The position numbers were made by a program, and so were the translations under genes. 62,150 bases of DNA, from contig CAZIJC010000008.1 in assembly GCA_964539385.1 (NCBI GenBank), forward strand, positions 1-62,150, written 5' to 3'. This document shows, one piece after another, positions 1 to 6,972 of the stretch. Below the pieces are notes generated by a model that was not told the origin of the DNA, made no database searches, and was given only the letters and a program-made list of their open reading frames with translations. The DNA is from JAUVZF01 sp964539385 (GTDB lineage Bacteria; Planctomycetota; Phycisphaerae; FEN-1346). The first letter of the stretch is position 1. Each line of letters starts with the position of its first letter.

Positions 1-2
1 GC

Positions 3-272
3 CACGCGCCGCCCTATTACACGGACAACCTGATGCACAACCTGAAGGCCGAGCGCTTCTACAAGCCGCAGATGGTCAACGGCCGCATGGCCGCCAGCGA
101 CGGGCCGATCAAGACGTTCCCGCTTCGCGGCATCAAGGAGTCGCCGCCGTACCTGCACGACGGGCGGCTGCTGACGCTCGAGGACACGGTCGAGTTCTTC
201 AACCTGATTCAGCAGTTGCGCTTGACGGCCGAGGAAAAGGCAGCCCTGGTGGCCTTCATGCGGGCGCTGTAG
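3..272 (+). CDS. C-terminal end of a di-haem cytochrome c peroxidase / MauG-like protein (5' truncated by window)
   Basis: The reading frame is open from the left edge; only about 89 C-terminal residues are visible and the first in-frame ATG (33) is internal. The segment GIKESPPYLHDGRLLTLEDT followed by VEFFN and a closing LTAEEKAALVAFMRAL matches the C-terminal part of bacterial di-haem cytochrome c peroxidases and MauG-like proteins, where 'PPYLHDGR..TLE..V.F.N' lies after the second haem domain. Such proteins are periplasmic and use two c-type haems for peroxide reduction or oxidative chemistry. The CXXCH motifs would be upstream, outside the window, so the family call rests on the tail alone. 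Confidence 0.6.
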   Translation, partial: HAPPYYTDNLMHNLKAERFYKPQMVNGRMAASDGPIKTFPLRGIKESPPYLHDGRLLTLEDTVEFFNLIQQLRLTAEEKAALVAFMRAL

Positions 273-279
273 CGACCCT

Positions 280-299
280 GGCCGGGGCGCGCCCCGGCC
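280..299. terminator. 20-bp perfect palindrome between convergent genes
   Basis: GGCCGGGGCGCGCCCCGGCC is perfectly self-complementary. It lies between the end of the cytochrome gene and the end of the convergent ROK gene, whose stop codon (CTA on the plus strand, 299-301) it touches. It could end transcription from both sides, though no U-tract follows. The same core (GCCGGGGCGCGCCCCGGC then CTAC) recurs near 24.93 kb, so it is also a member of a repeat family. Confidence 0.45.
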
Positions 300-1243
300 T
301 ACCCCGCTTGTTCGGCGGCGTCGTGGGCGATGGCCAGGGATCGGAGGACCTCGATCTGGTCGCCGAGGGCGGCTTGGTCGATGGTGCAGGCCTCGTAGGC
401 GGCGGGGAGGGATTCGCGCTTGGCGGCTTCGCGGACGCCGTCGATCAGGAGCGGTCCAAGTTGTCGGGCGGTCATGCCGAGGCTGATCCGCTGCGGGTTC
501 AGGATGTCGATGAGGACGGCACACGCACAGCCGAGGTAGTCTGCCTGCTCGCGGACGATGGCTCGGGCGAACTCGTCGCCGTCGATGGCGGCGGCACTCA
601 CCTGTTTGCCGGTGATCTCATCGAGACTGAACTGGTCGAGGTGCGTCTCGGGGTGTTCCTCGGCGAGTCGGAGTTTCGCAAGTTCGCCGAGGGCGCGGCC
701 GCTGGTCAACCCTTCGACGCTGCCGGCCTTGTAGTAGCCGACGGGGCCGGTCTCGCGCAGGCGCACGTGGCCGATCTCGCCGGCCAGGTCCTGCTTGCCG
801 CGGAGCAGGCGGCCGCCCAGGACCAGCCCCGCGCCCTGGCCCGTGCCGCAGGTCAGGTAAATCACGTCGTCGAGTTCGCAGTTGAGTCCCCATCGCCATT
901 CGGCGACGGCCGCTGCGTTGGCGTTGTTCTCGAGGGCCGCCGGAACGCCAAGGGCGTCCTGGACCATCGCCACGATCGGGATGCGGTCCCATCCGGGCAG
1001 GTTGGGCGGGGAGAGGATGGTTCCGGAGCGGCTGGAAAGCGGCCCGCCGCAGGCGATTCCGCACGCCGCCGGCGCCTCCCCGCCGCACAGGCTGCGGCCG
1101 ATCTCGACTAGGTGCGAGATGGTTTCGTCGGCTCCGCCGGTGGCGAACTCTTCGCGCGCCAGCGCGCGGCCCTCGAAGTCGCCTACGATGGCTGCCGACT
1201 TGGTTCCGCCGATGTCGAAACCCAGTAGAAGTGCCTCGCTCAT
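299..1243 (-). CDS. ROK-family sugar kinase / glucokinase-like protein
   Basis: 314 residues, typical ROK length. The N-terminus LGFDIGGTKSAA is the ATP phosphate-binding loop of the ROK (repressor, ORF, kinase) family, and TCGTGQGAGLVLGG is the second phosphate motif. Family members phosphorylate glucose, fructose, N-acetylmannosamine and similar sugars in the cytoplasm. No N-terminal DNA-binding domain is present, so it is a kinase-type rather than repressor-type member. Two oddities: the usual catalytic ENDAN motif reads ENNAN (Asn107 where the base Asp is expected), and after GEIGHVRL the Cys-rich zinc motif (CxCGxxGC) of most ROK proteins is absent. It is convergent with the cytochrome gene and appears to be monocistronic. 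Confidence 0.85.
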   Translation of the reverse strand: MSEALLLGFDIGGTKSAAIVGDFEGRALAREEFATGGADETISHLVEIGRSLCGGEAPAACGIACGGPLSSRSGTILSPPNLPGWDRIPIVAMVQDALGVPAALENNANAAAVAEWRWGLNCELDDVIYLTCGTGQGAGLVLGGRLLRGKQDLAGEIGHVRLRETGPVGYYKAGSVEGLTSGRALGELAKLRLAEEHPETHLDQFSLDEITGKQVSAAAIDGDEFARAIVREQADYLGCACAVLIDILNPQRISLGMTARQLGPLLIDGVREAAKRESLPAAYEACTIDQAALGDQIEVLRSLAIAHDAAEQAG

Positions 1244-1386
1244 GGAACGGCAGATTAACCGGGCGCGCCGTGCGCCTCAACCATAAAGTGCGAAAGCGGG
1301 CGGCCTCGGACGTGGAAAGACTTTAGTGCCGCCTTGGCGGTCACCGGCTTTGGACTTCGCACTGCCGCGCAGCGCACTGTTTTTCA

Positions 1387-1416
1387 TGGACACCCCGCGA
1401 CGCCGTCAACTATAAT
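1387..1416 (+). promoter_or_regulatory. sigma70-type promoter for the DUF2064 gene
   Basis: TGGACA (1387-1392), an 18-nt spacer and TATAAT (1411-1416) form a near-consensus promoter. It sits about 100 nt upstream of the DUF2064 start in the otherwise featureless 1244-1509 gap. Confidence 0.6.
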
Positions 1417-1518
1417 CAGCGCCGTAGGGTAACGAGCCGTGCTGGTTCGCCGCGAGGACGCCCGTGAACACGAGGCCGTGGACCCGAGGCCGCAGGCACG
1501 TAGGCGCAGGTGCAGGCC

Positions 1519-2196
1519 ATGTCCGCCCTGTTCGGAATGCTGGTGAGGAAACCCGAGCCCGGGAAGGTCAAACCCGACCTGGCGGAGGTGCTCGGTGCGC
1601 CGGCGGCGGCGCGTCTGTACCGTAGTTTCATCATGGACTTGTGCGAGCGGTTCGCACACCTGTCGGTCCCGACCCGTGTTCTGGCCTACGCCCCGAGCGG
1701 TGCCCGTAAAGCGGTCAGTTTGCTGGCGTCGCGGCACTGGCGTCTGATGCGGCAGGAGGGCCGGGGTCGCGGCCAGGCGCTGGTCGGCCTGTTCGAATAC
1801 GCATGGCGGCTGGGATATCAGCGGGCGGTGGTCTTGCTCACCGATTGCCCGACCGTCCCTGGCGCTTTCGTTGTCGATGCGTTCGACCGTTTGCTGATCG
1901 ACGACGTCGTCCTCGGTCCGACGACCGACGGCGGGGTGTACCTGGTGGGGCTGAGCCTGGAGCGGCCGGAACTGTTCCTCGGCCTGGACTGGAACTCGGG
2001 CGGTGCGTTCGACGCCCTCGTGGAACGGGCCGACGCGTTCGGCCTGATCCTCGGCCTCGAGCCGCACTGGTACGAGGTCGAGGATCAGGCCGGACTCGAC
2101 CGGCTGGCCGGCCACCTGCGGGCGCTTGCCGTCGTCGGGGACGAGCACATCCCGCGGCGGACGCAGACGCTGCTCGGGCGCCTGCGGCTGGTGTGA
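1519..2196 (+). CDS. DUF2064 family glycosyltransferase-like protein
   Basis: 225 residues. It has the marks of DUF2064 (GT-A-like nucleotide-diphospho-sugar transferase fold): N-terminal KPEPGKVKPDL (family PxPGxVKTRL), central VLLTDCPTVP (family GsDcPxLP) and VVLGPTTDGGVYLVGL (family VLGPxxDGGYYLIGL). Members are often linked to lipid or surface-glycan biosynthesis, but the substrate is rarely known. The metal and nucleotide-binding motifs look intact except Thr-Asp-Cys for Ser-Asp-Cys. I chose ATG 1519 over an in-frame GTG at 1510; neither has a strong ribosome binding site. A good promoter lies upstream, and the response regulator follows after 97 nt. Confidence 0.8.
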   Translation: MSALFGMLVRKPEPGKVKPDLAEVLGAPAAARLYRSFIMDLCERFAHLSVPTRVLAYAPSGARKAVSLLASRHWRLMRQEGRGRGQALVGLFEYAWRLGYQRAVVLLTDCPTVPGAFVVDAFDRLLIDDVVLGPTTDGGVYLVGLSLERPELFLGLDWNSGGAFDALVERADAFGLILGLEPHWYEVEDQAGLDRLAGHLRALAVVGDEHIPRRTQTLLGRLRLV

Positions 2197-2247
2197 CGCT
2201 ATTGAACTGCATGGAACGCCAAGAGTACAAGGGGCGGATGAGTCGAG

Positions 2248-2285
2248 CCCGCAGCGGAAGCGGCGGGTTACTCCGTCACCGGAGG
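2248..2285 (+). promoter_or_regulatory. Conserved hairpin-plus-SD leader element, copy A
   Basis: A stem CCCGCAGC/GCGGCGGG (2248-2255 with 2260-2267, one A.G mismatch) closes a GGAA loop. It is followed by GTTAC, CCGTCAC and the ribosome binding site GGAGG, 9 nt before the response-regulator ATG. A near-identical block occurs at 4168-4205 before an unrelated gene. It is either a regulatory leader or a mobile repeat that carries a ribosome binding site. Confidence 0.5.
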
Positions 2286-2293
2286 GAACTGCG

Positions 2294-2770
2294 ATGACCG
2301 CCGACTTCGACGAGGAGGTCCGCAACTCCACGATCCTCATCGCCGACGATACTCCCCAGAACGTCGAACTGCTTCAGGCGTACCTCGACGGGCTCGGCTG
2401 CAAGACGGTTGCTGCCTACGACGGCGCGGAAACCCTTGAGAGGGTGGCCGAGGCGAAGCCCGACCTCATCCTCCTCGACATCATGATGCCGAAGGTCTCG
2501 GGCTACGAGATCTGCCGCAAACTCAAAGAGGACCCGGCGACGGCCGACATCCCCATCTGCATGGTGACCGCCCTGAAGGAGGACGGCGACATCGAGCGGG
2601 CCGTCGAGGCCGGCACCGATGATTTTCTCTCGAAACCGATCAACCGGTGGGAACTCATCGCGCGGGTCAGGAACCTCCTGCGCGTCCGCCACCTTCAGAA
2701 CGAACTCGAACGCACGCTCTCCTACATCGAAGAGGTGGACAAGGCCCGCGACGAGGAAGGTGAGGAGTAA
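2294..2770 (+). CDS. Response regulator, single receiver domain
   Basis: 158 residues. Residues about 10-125 form a CheY-like receiver: ILIADDTPQN gives the acidic pair, LILLDIMMPKVSGYE contains the phospho-acceptor Asp, CMVTALKE gives the switch Thr and FLSKPIN the conserved Lys. No output domain follows, only a charged helical tail (LQNELERTLSYIEEVDKARD) that may be a short coiled coil. It therefore probably acts through a partner protein, like the receiver-only proteins that work with sensor kinases or GGDEF/HD-GYP effectors. Start 2294 is chosen for the GGAGGG site 8 nt upstream. No histidine kinase is nearby. Confidence 0.9.
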   Translation: MTADFDEEVRNSTILIADDTPQNVELLQAYLDGLGCKTVAAYDGAETLERVAEAKPDLILLDIMMPKVSGYEICRKLKEDPATADIPICMVTALKEDGDIERAVEAGTDDFLSKPINRWELIARVRNLLRVRHLQNELERTLSYIEEVDKARDEEGEE

Positions 2771-2778
2771 CGCGCTGG

Positions 2779-2837
2779 AACCAGCCCCCGATGGCAATCG
2801 GGGGTGTGTGAACCAGCCCCCGATGGCAATCGGGGGT
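2779..2837. repeat. Tandem pair of 27-bp hairpin repeats
   Basis: Two identical 27-nt units begin AACCAGCCCCCGATGG (2779-2805 and 2811-2837), separated by GTGTG. Each folds as CCCCCGAT-GGCA-ATCGGGGG, a perfect 8-bp stem with a tetraloop. They fill the gap between the response regulator and the M20 peptidase and leave no room for a normal ribosome binding site before ATG 2853. A variant hairpin lies at 11636. Confidence 0.85.
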
Positions 2838-2852
2838 CGGCAATCGAGACCT

Positions 2853-4064
2853 ATGCCAGACTGCACTCATCCTAGCGACGACCTTCATCACTTCATCGAG
2901 ACACACAAGCATGACCTCAGGACCTGCCTCTGCGACCTCATCCGCGCCCGCACGGTCAACCCGCCCGGCGATGAGTATCTGGCCGCCAAGGTCCTGACGG
3001 ACTTCTGCGACTCGCGCGGCATTGCCTGCGAGACCTTCGAGAAGGAAGTCGGCCGCACGAACGTCGTGGCCCGCATCGGTTCCGGGCGACCGCGCGTTCT
3101 CGTGCCGTGCCATTTCGACGTGGTCCCCGCCGGCGACGGGTGGGAGACCGATCCCTTTGAGCCCGTCGAAACGGGCGGCCGCATCTACGGCCGCGGGGCC
3201 AAGGACAACAAGGGTCCGCTGGCCGCCATGATGCTTGCGGCGGCGTATCTGAAGGACCACGAGGCCGACCTCCCCGGTCAACTCGTCCTGGTCGGCTGTG
3301 CCGACGAGGAGGCCGGCAGCGCCCTGGGCATGATGTACCTTCTGGCGGAGTGCGGCCTGGAGGCCGAGTGCTCGATCGTCCCCGACGCGGGCCACGAGAT
3401 GCGCTTGATCGACGTCGGCGAGAAGGGGGCGCTGTTTATGAAGGTCGTGGCCGTCGGCCGCCAGGCCCACGGCTCGACGCCCGAACGCGGTGCGAGCGCC
3501 CTGTGGCCGGTCCTCGATTTTCTCGGCCGCATCCGCCAGTGGCGGCCGCCCCCGCCGCCCGAAAGCGAGGCGACCGACCTCTTTACGCCGGCAACGCTCA
3601 ACATCGGGGCCGTCCATGCGGGCGCTGTCCCGAACATGGTCCCCGGCAGGTGCGAGGCCCTGATCGACGTCCGCTATCTGCCCGGCACCGACGGCTCTGA
3701 CATCATCGAGCATCTGCGGAGCGAACTGGCGGCGGTCGAGGCCGCCTCTGACGGCGTCCGGATGGCACTGGAGGTCACGACCCACCAGTTGCCGACCCTC
3801 GTGGACACGCAGGGGCCGCTCGCCCGCGCGCTCGAACGCGCGACCGAGCGGGTGACGGGCATCCGGCCCGAACGATACGGCCAGTCGGGCGCGACGGTCG
3901 CGAAGTTCCTGATCCTGGAGGGCATCCCGGCCGTCGGATTCTGCTGCGGTCCGGAAGGCGTCGCGCACGTGGCGGGCGAGTGGATCGACCTTGATGACGT
4001 TGCCCGATTCGCCGAGGTCATGACGCTCACCGTCCTTGACCTGATGGCCGAGGCAACTGGTTAG
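2853..4064 (+). CDS. M20 family metallopeptidase (ArgE/DapE/carboxypeptidase-like)
   Basis: 403 residues, normal for M20. These are cytoplasmic di-zinc hydrolases that cleave peptides or deacylate N-acyl amino acids. Visible metal and catalytic motifs are VPCHFDVVPAG (His-x-Asp), GRGAKDNKGP (bridging Asp) and CADEEAGS (general base Glu-Glu); the dimerisation domain contains GRQAHGSTPERGA. The overall pattern ('GRGa.DnKGp', 'HgS.PE.G') is closest to the dipeptidase/M20 succinyl-diaminopimelate desuccinylase-like group, and substrate cannot be set from sequence. Start 2853 is the first ATG after the tandem hairpins. The in-frame upstream extension overlaps the response regulator and is rejected. 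Confidence 0.88.
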   Translation: MPDCTHPSDDLHHFIETHKHDLRTCLCDLIRARTVNPPGDEYLAAKVLTDFCDSRGIACETFEKEVGRTNVVARIGSGRPRVLVPCHFDVVPAGDGWETDPFEPVETGGRIYGRGAKDNKGPLAAMMLAAAYLKDHEADLPGQLVLVGCADEEAGSALGMMYLLAECGLEAECSIVPDAGHEMRLIDVGEKGALFMKVVAVGRQAHGSTPERGASALWPVLDFLGRIRQWRPPPPPESEATDLFTPATLNIGAVHAGAVPNMVPGRCEALIDVRYLPGTDGSDIIEHLRSELAAVEAASDGVRMALEVTTHQLPTLVDTQGPLARALERATERVTGIRPERYGQSGATVAKFLILEGIPAVGFCCGPEGVAHVAGEWIDLDDVARFAEVMTLTVLDLMAEATG

Positions 4065-4087
4065 CCGCCGCGCTTGCAGGGAGGAGG

Positions 4088-4150
4088 GCGGTGGGCAGTC
4101 TTGCTCACCGCGCGCAGCGTCGCGGCAGGCAGGATTGCCCGCCGCGCAGG
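4088..4150. repeat. Double hairpin intergenic repeat (GGTGGGCA/TGCCCACC family)
   Basis: Two successive hairpins, GCGGTGGGCAGTCTTGCTCACCGC and a second built on GGCAGGCAGGATTGCC. The pair closely matches the interior of the 138-bp inverted-repeat element at 29594-29731, where the same two hairpins occur in the same order. Confidence 0.7.
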
Positions 4151-4167
4151 TTGCTGCGTCGTTCGAT

Positions 4168-4205
4168 CCCGCCGCGGAAGCGGCGGGTTACGCCGTCACA
4201 GGAGG
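4168..4205 (+). promoter_or_regulatory. Conserved hairpin-plus-SD leader element, copy B
   Basis: A perfect stem CCCGCCGC-GGAA-GCGGCGGG (4168-4187) with a GNRA tetraloop, then GTTACGCCGTCACAGGAGG, ends 5 nt before the M16 peptidase ATG. Copy A at 2248 differs at only a few positions; one of them restores a base pair in the stem. Confidence 0.5.
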
Positions 4206-4210
4206 TAGTT

Positions 4211-6934
4211 ATGACCGACCGCAGGTTACTTGGTTCCCTGGGCATCGCCGTGGCTGTCGGCGTCGTTGCGTTAGTCGGCTGCGAACGGTTTGGCCTGCGT
4301 CACATGGGTGCCTCTGGCGATGAGAGCGCCGTGGCGGCCGACGTTGCGGCGCCCTTGACCGCGGCTCCGCCGCCGCGTCAGCGTATCGAGCGGCTGGAGA
4401 ACGGTCTCCGCGTGATCGTGCGCGAGCGGCACGTGGGCGGCATGGCGGCGCTGCGCGTGTACGTCGGCGCAGGCAGCCTGAACGAGGCCGAGTACAGCGG
4501 CGCGGGCGTCTCGCACTTCCTCGAGCATCTGGTTTCAGGCGGCACGACGCCGACGCGGTCGGAGGAGGAGATCCGCAAAGCCCTCCAGGCCATCGGCGCC
4601 CAGACCAACGCCCACACCGGCAAGCAGTTTGTCTGTTACCACGGGCAGGTGAGCGGGGAGCATATCGGGCGGCTCATCGAGGTCATCGGCGACTACGTGA
4701 TCCATGCGAAGATCGAGCAGAAGGAGTTCGACCGCGAGTTCGAGGTCGTCCAGCGCGAGATCGAGCGGGCCGAGGCCGACCCGCGCCGCCGTCTGTGGCG
4801 GCTGGCCAACGAGACGTTCTTCGCCGACCACCCGGCCCGGCAGCCGATCCTCGGCCACCTGGAGGTTTTCCGGAAACTGACGCGCGACGATCTCGTGCGG
4901 TTCTACCGCCGCATCGTCGTGCCCGACAACACGGTGGTCGTGGCGGTCGGCGACTTCGACGCCGGCTCTTGTGTAGAGACGGTCCGCAAGACGTTCGGCT
5001 CGTGGCAGCGCACGCGGTTCCGGCCGACCGTCCTGCCGCCGCGCAAGGTCCAGACCGGCCCGCGGCGCGCGGCGGTTGAACTGGACGTTAAGAGCGCCCG
5101 GGCGGTTATCGAGTTCCCGACGGTGCGCCTCACCCATCCGGACCTGTATCCGCTCGACATCCTCGCCTTTGTCCTGGGGCACGGACGGGCGTCGCGCATG
5201 GTGTCGGATCTCAGGGACCGGCGCGGCCTGGTCCAGGAGATCTCGGTCTCCAGTTACACGCCGGCCGGCTACGACGGTGGCCGCTTCGCGGTCATGTTGG
5301 AGGCCGAACCCGACAAGGCCGAAGCCGCGCGGCGGGCCGTGATGGAGCAACTCGCACGGGCCGTCCGCGAGGCGCCGACCGACGAGGAACTCGCCCGCGC
5401 GAAACGCCAGAAAATCAGCGAGCACGTCTTCGCGCTCCAGCAGTGCGAGGATATTGCGACCGACCTCGGCACCAGCGCGCTGCTCGTCGGCGACCCGGAC
5501 TTCTCCCAGCGCTACGTCCGGAACATCCAGCGGGTTACTGCCGCCGACGTGCGGCGCGTCGCCGCCAAGTACTTGCGGCCCGAAGTGGTGACCGTTACGG
5601 TGGTCCGGCCCAAGCGCGAGGCCAAGACGGAGGGCGAGGCGAAGAAGCCTGTCAAGCCGCCGCCCGTGCGGCCGCGCATCATTAGCCGGTTCCTGCCGAA
5701 CGGCGTGCGGCTGCTGTTGTGCCCGGTTCCGGGGCACCCGACGGTCAGCATCAAGATGTTCATGCGCGGCGGTCTTTCGGTCGAATCCGAGAAGACGGCC
5801 GGCATCTCCTCGTTCATGAGCCGCATGCTTATGAAAGGCACCAGGCGGCACAAGACGGCCGACATCGCGCGTATCCTCGATGCGATGGGCGCCCAGATGA
5901 GCGCCACGAGCGGCCGCAACACGATGTATCTGTCGGCCCGGTGTCTGGCGGAGGATTTCGAGAAGACGTTCGACCTGGCGGCCGAGTGCCTGCTGGAGCC
6001 GGCGTTCCCGCCGGTAGAGATCGAGCGGCTGCGGGCCATGACCCTGGCGCAACTCGCGCACATGGCCGACACGCCGCATGGCGAGGCGTCGCTGTACTTC
6101 AACCGCGCCTTCTTCGCCGATTCGCCGTACCGCTTCCCGGTGCCGGGGACGCCGGAGGTGGCCAGAGCGCTCGCGCGCGACGATCTGGTGGCCTGGCATA
6201 GGAAGTACGTGGTGGGCAGCAACCTCGTGGTGGCGGTCTTCGGCGGGATCGACCTCGTCAAGGCCGCCAGGCACGTGGCCGACGCCGTCGAGAACCTGCC
6301 GCAGAGCCCGCGCCTGATCTTCCCGAAGGACCTGAAGCCCCGCAAAACCGCCGGCCGCGAGGTCTATATCAAGGCGTCCGGCAAAGGGTCGGCCGTTGTG
6401 TACGTGGCGTACCCGGGGTTCGATATCTTCAACGTTCGCGACCGGTTCGCCGTGGAACTGCTCGACACGGTCGTCTCGGGCTACCAGATGCCGAGCGGCT
6501 GGCTGCACGAGGAACTCCGTGGCAAGGGACTCGTGTACGAGGTCCATGCGTGGTCGATGGCCGGCCTTCGGCCCGGATACTTCGCCGCGATGGCCGTGTG
6601 CCAGCCCGAGAAGGTGCCCGAGGTCGTCGGCATCATCGAGACGGCGATGCAGCGTGCCGGGAAGGAGACCTTCACCGAGGAGCAACTGACCCCCGCCCGT
6701 GCTTGCGTCATCACGGCCAAGGAACTTGGCCGCGAGACGATCGACGGCTGGTCGTTCGAGGCGGCGGTCGATGAGGTTCTCGGTCTGGGTCACGGCTTCG
6801 CCCGCGAAGAACTCGAGCGGATCCGTCGGACGCAGCCCGCCGACCTCTCGCGCGTCGCCCGCCGCTACCTGAAAGACCCTGTCATCGTCGTCGTCACGAG
6901 CGACCCGAAGGCCGCCGAGGCGATCCGAAAGTAA
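4211..6934 (+). CDS. M16 (insulinase/pitrilysin) family metallopeptidase, two-module lipoprotein
   Basis: 907 residues from ATG 4211, chosen for GGAGG 6 nt upstream. A lipoprotein signal ends in ALVGC (Cys24), so the protein is probably anchored in the outer or inner membrane facing the periplasm. The N-terminal half holds the inverted zinc motif HFLEH (His102, Glu105, His106) with distal Glu in FEVVQREIERAE. The C-terminal half repeats the M16 fold, but the equivalent segment reads SFMSRM, so it is a non-catalytic partner module. This one-chain 'active plus inactive' layout is standard for M16B peptidases, which degrade unfolded peptides in a closed chamber. A hairpin terminator overlaps the stop codon. 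Confidence 0.92.
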   Translation: MTDRRLLGSLGIAVAVGVVALVGCERFGLRHMGASGDESAVAADVAAPLTAAPPPRQRIERLENGLRVIVRERHVGGMAALRVYVGAGSLNEAEYSGAGVSHFLEHLVSGGTTPTRSEEEIRKALQAIGAQTNAHTGKQFVCYHGQVSGEHIGRLIEVIGDYVIHAKIEQKEFDREFEVVQREIERAEADPRRRLWRLANETFFADHPARQPILGHLEVFRKLTRDDLVRFYRRIVVPDNTVVVAVGDFDAGSCVETVRKTFGSWQRTRFRPTVLPPRKVQTGPRRAAVELDVKSARAVIEFPTVRLTHPDLYPLDILAFVLGHGRASRMVSDLRDRRGLVQEISVSSYTPAGYDGGRFAVMLEAEPDKAEAARRAVMEQLARAVREAPTDEELARAKRQKISEHVFALQQCEDIATDLGTSALLVGDPDFSQRYVRNIQRVTAADVRRVAAKYLRPEVVTVTVVRPKREAKTEGEAKKPVKPPPVRPRIISRFLPNGVRLLLCPVPGHPTVSIKMFMRGGLSVESEKTAGISSFMSRMLMKGTRRHKTADIARILDAMGAQMSATSGRNTMYLSARCLAEDFEKTFDLAAECLLEPAFPPVEIERLRAMTLAQLAHMADTPHGEASLYFNRAFFADSPYRFPVPGTPEVARALARDDLVAWHRKYVVGSNLVVAVFGGIDLVKAARHVADAVENLPQSPRLIFPKDLKPRKTAGREVYIKASGKGSAVVYVAYPGFDIFNVRDRFAVELLDTVVSGYQMPSGWLHEELRGKGLVYEVHAWSMAGLRPGYFAAMAVCQPEKVPEVVGIIETAMQRAGKETFTEEQLTPARACVITAKELGRETIDGWSFEAAVDEVLGLGHGFAREELERIRRTQPADLSRVARRYLKDPVIVVVTSDPKAAEAIRK

Positions 6935-6957
6935 AAAAGGTACCAGCTACCTTTTTT
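6933..6957. terminator. Bidirectional hairpin after the M16 gene
   Basis: AAAAAAGGTA (6933-6942) pairs with TACCTTTTTT (6948-6957) around CCAGC; the stem overlaps the TAA stop codon and ends in six T. It fits an intrinsic terminator, and also resembles half of the palindromic repeat found at 61.7 kb. Confidence 0.6.
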
Positions 6958-6972
6958 GGGGAAGGAGGACCG

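Noticed and set aside
2667..3968. 433-codon minus ORF opposite the M20 peptidase
   Set aside because: Shadow frame; all conserved motifs are in the plus-strand M20 protein.
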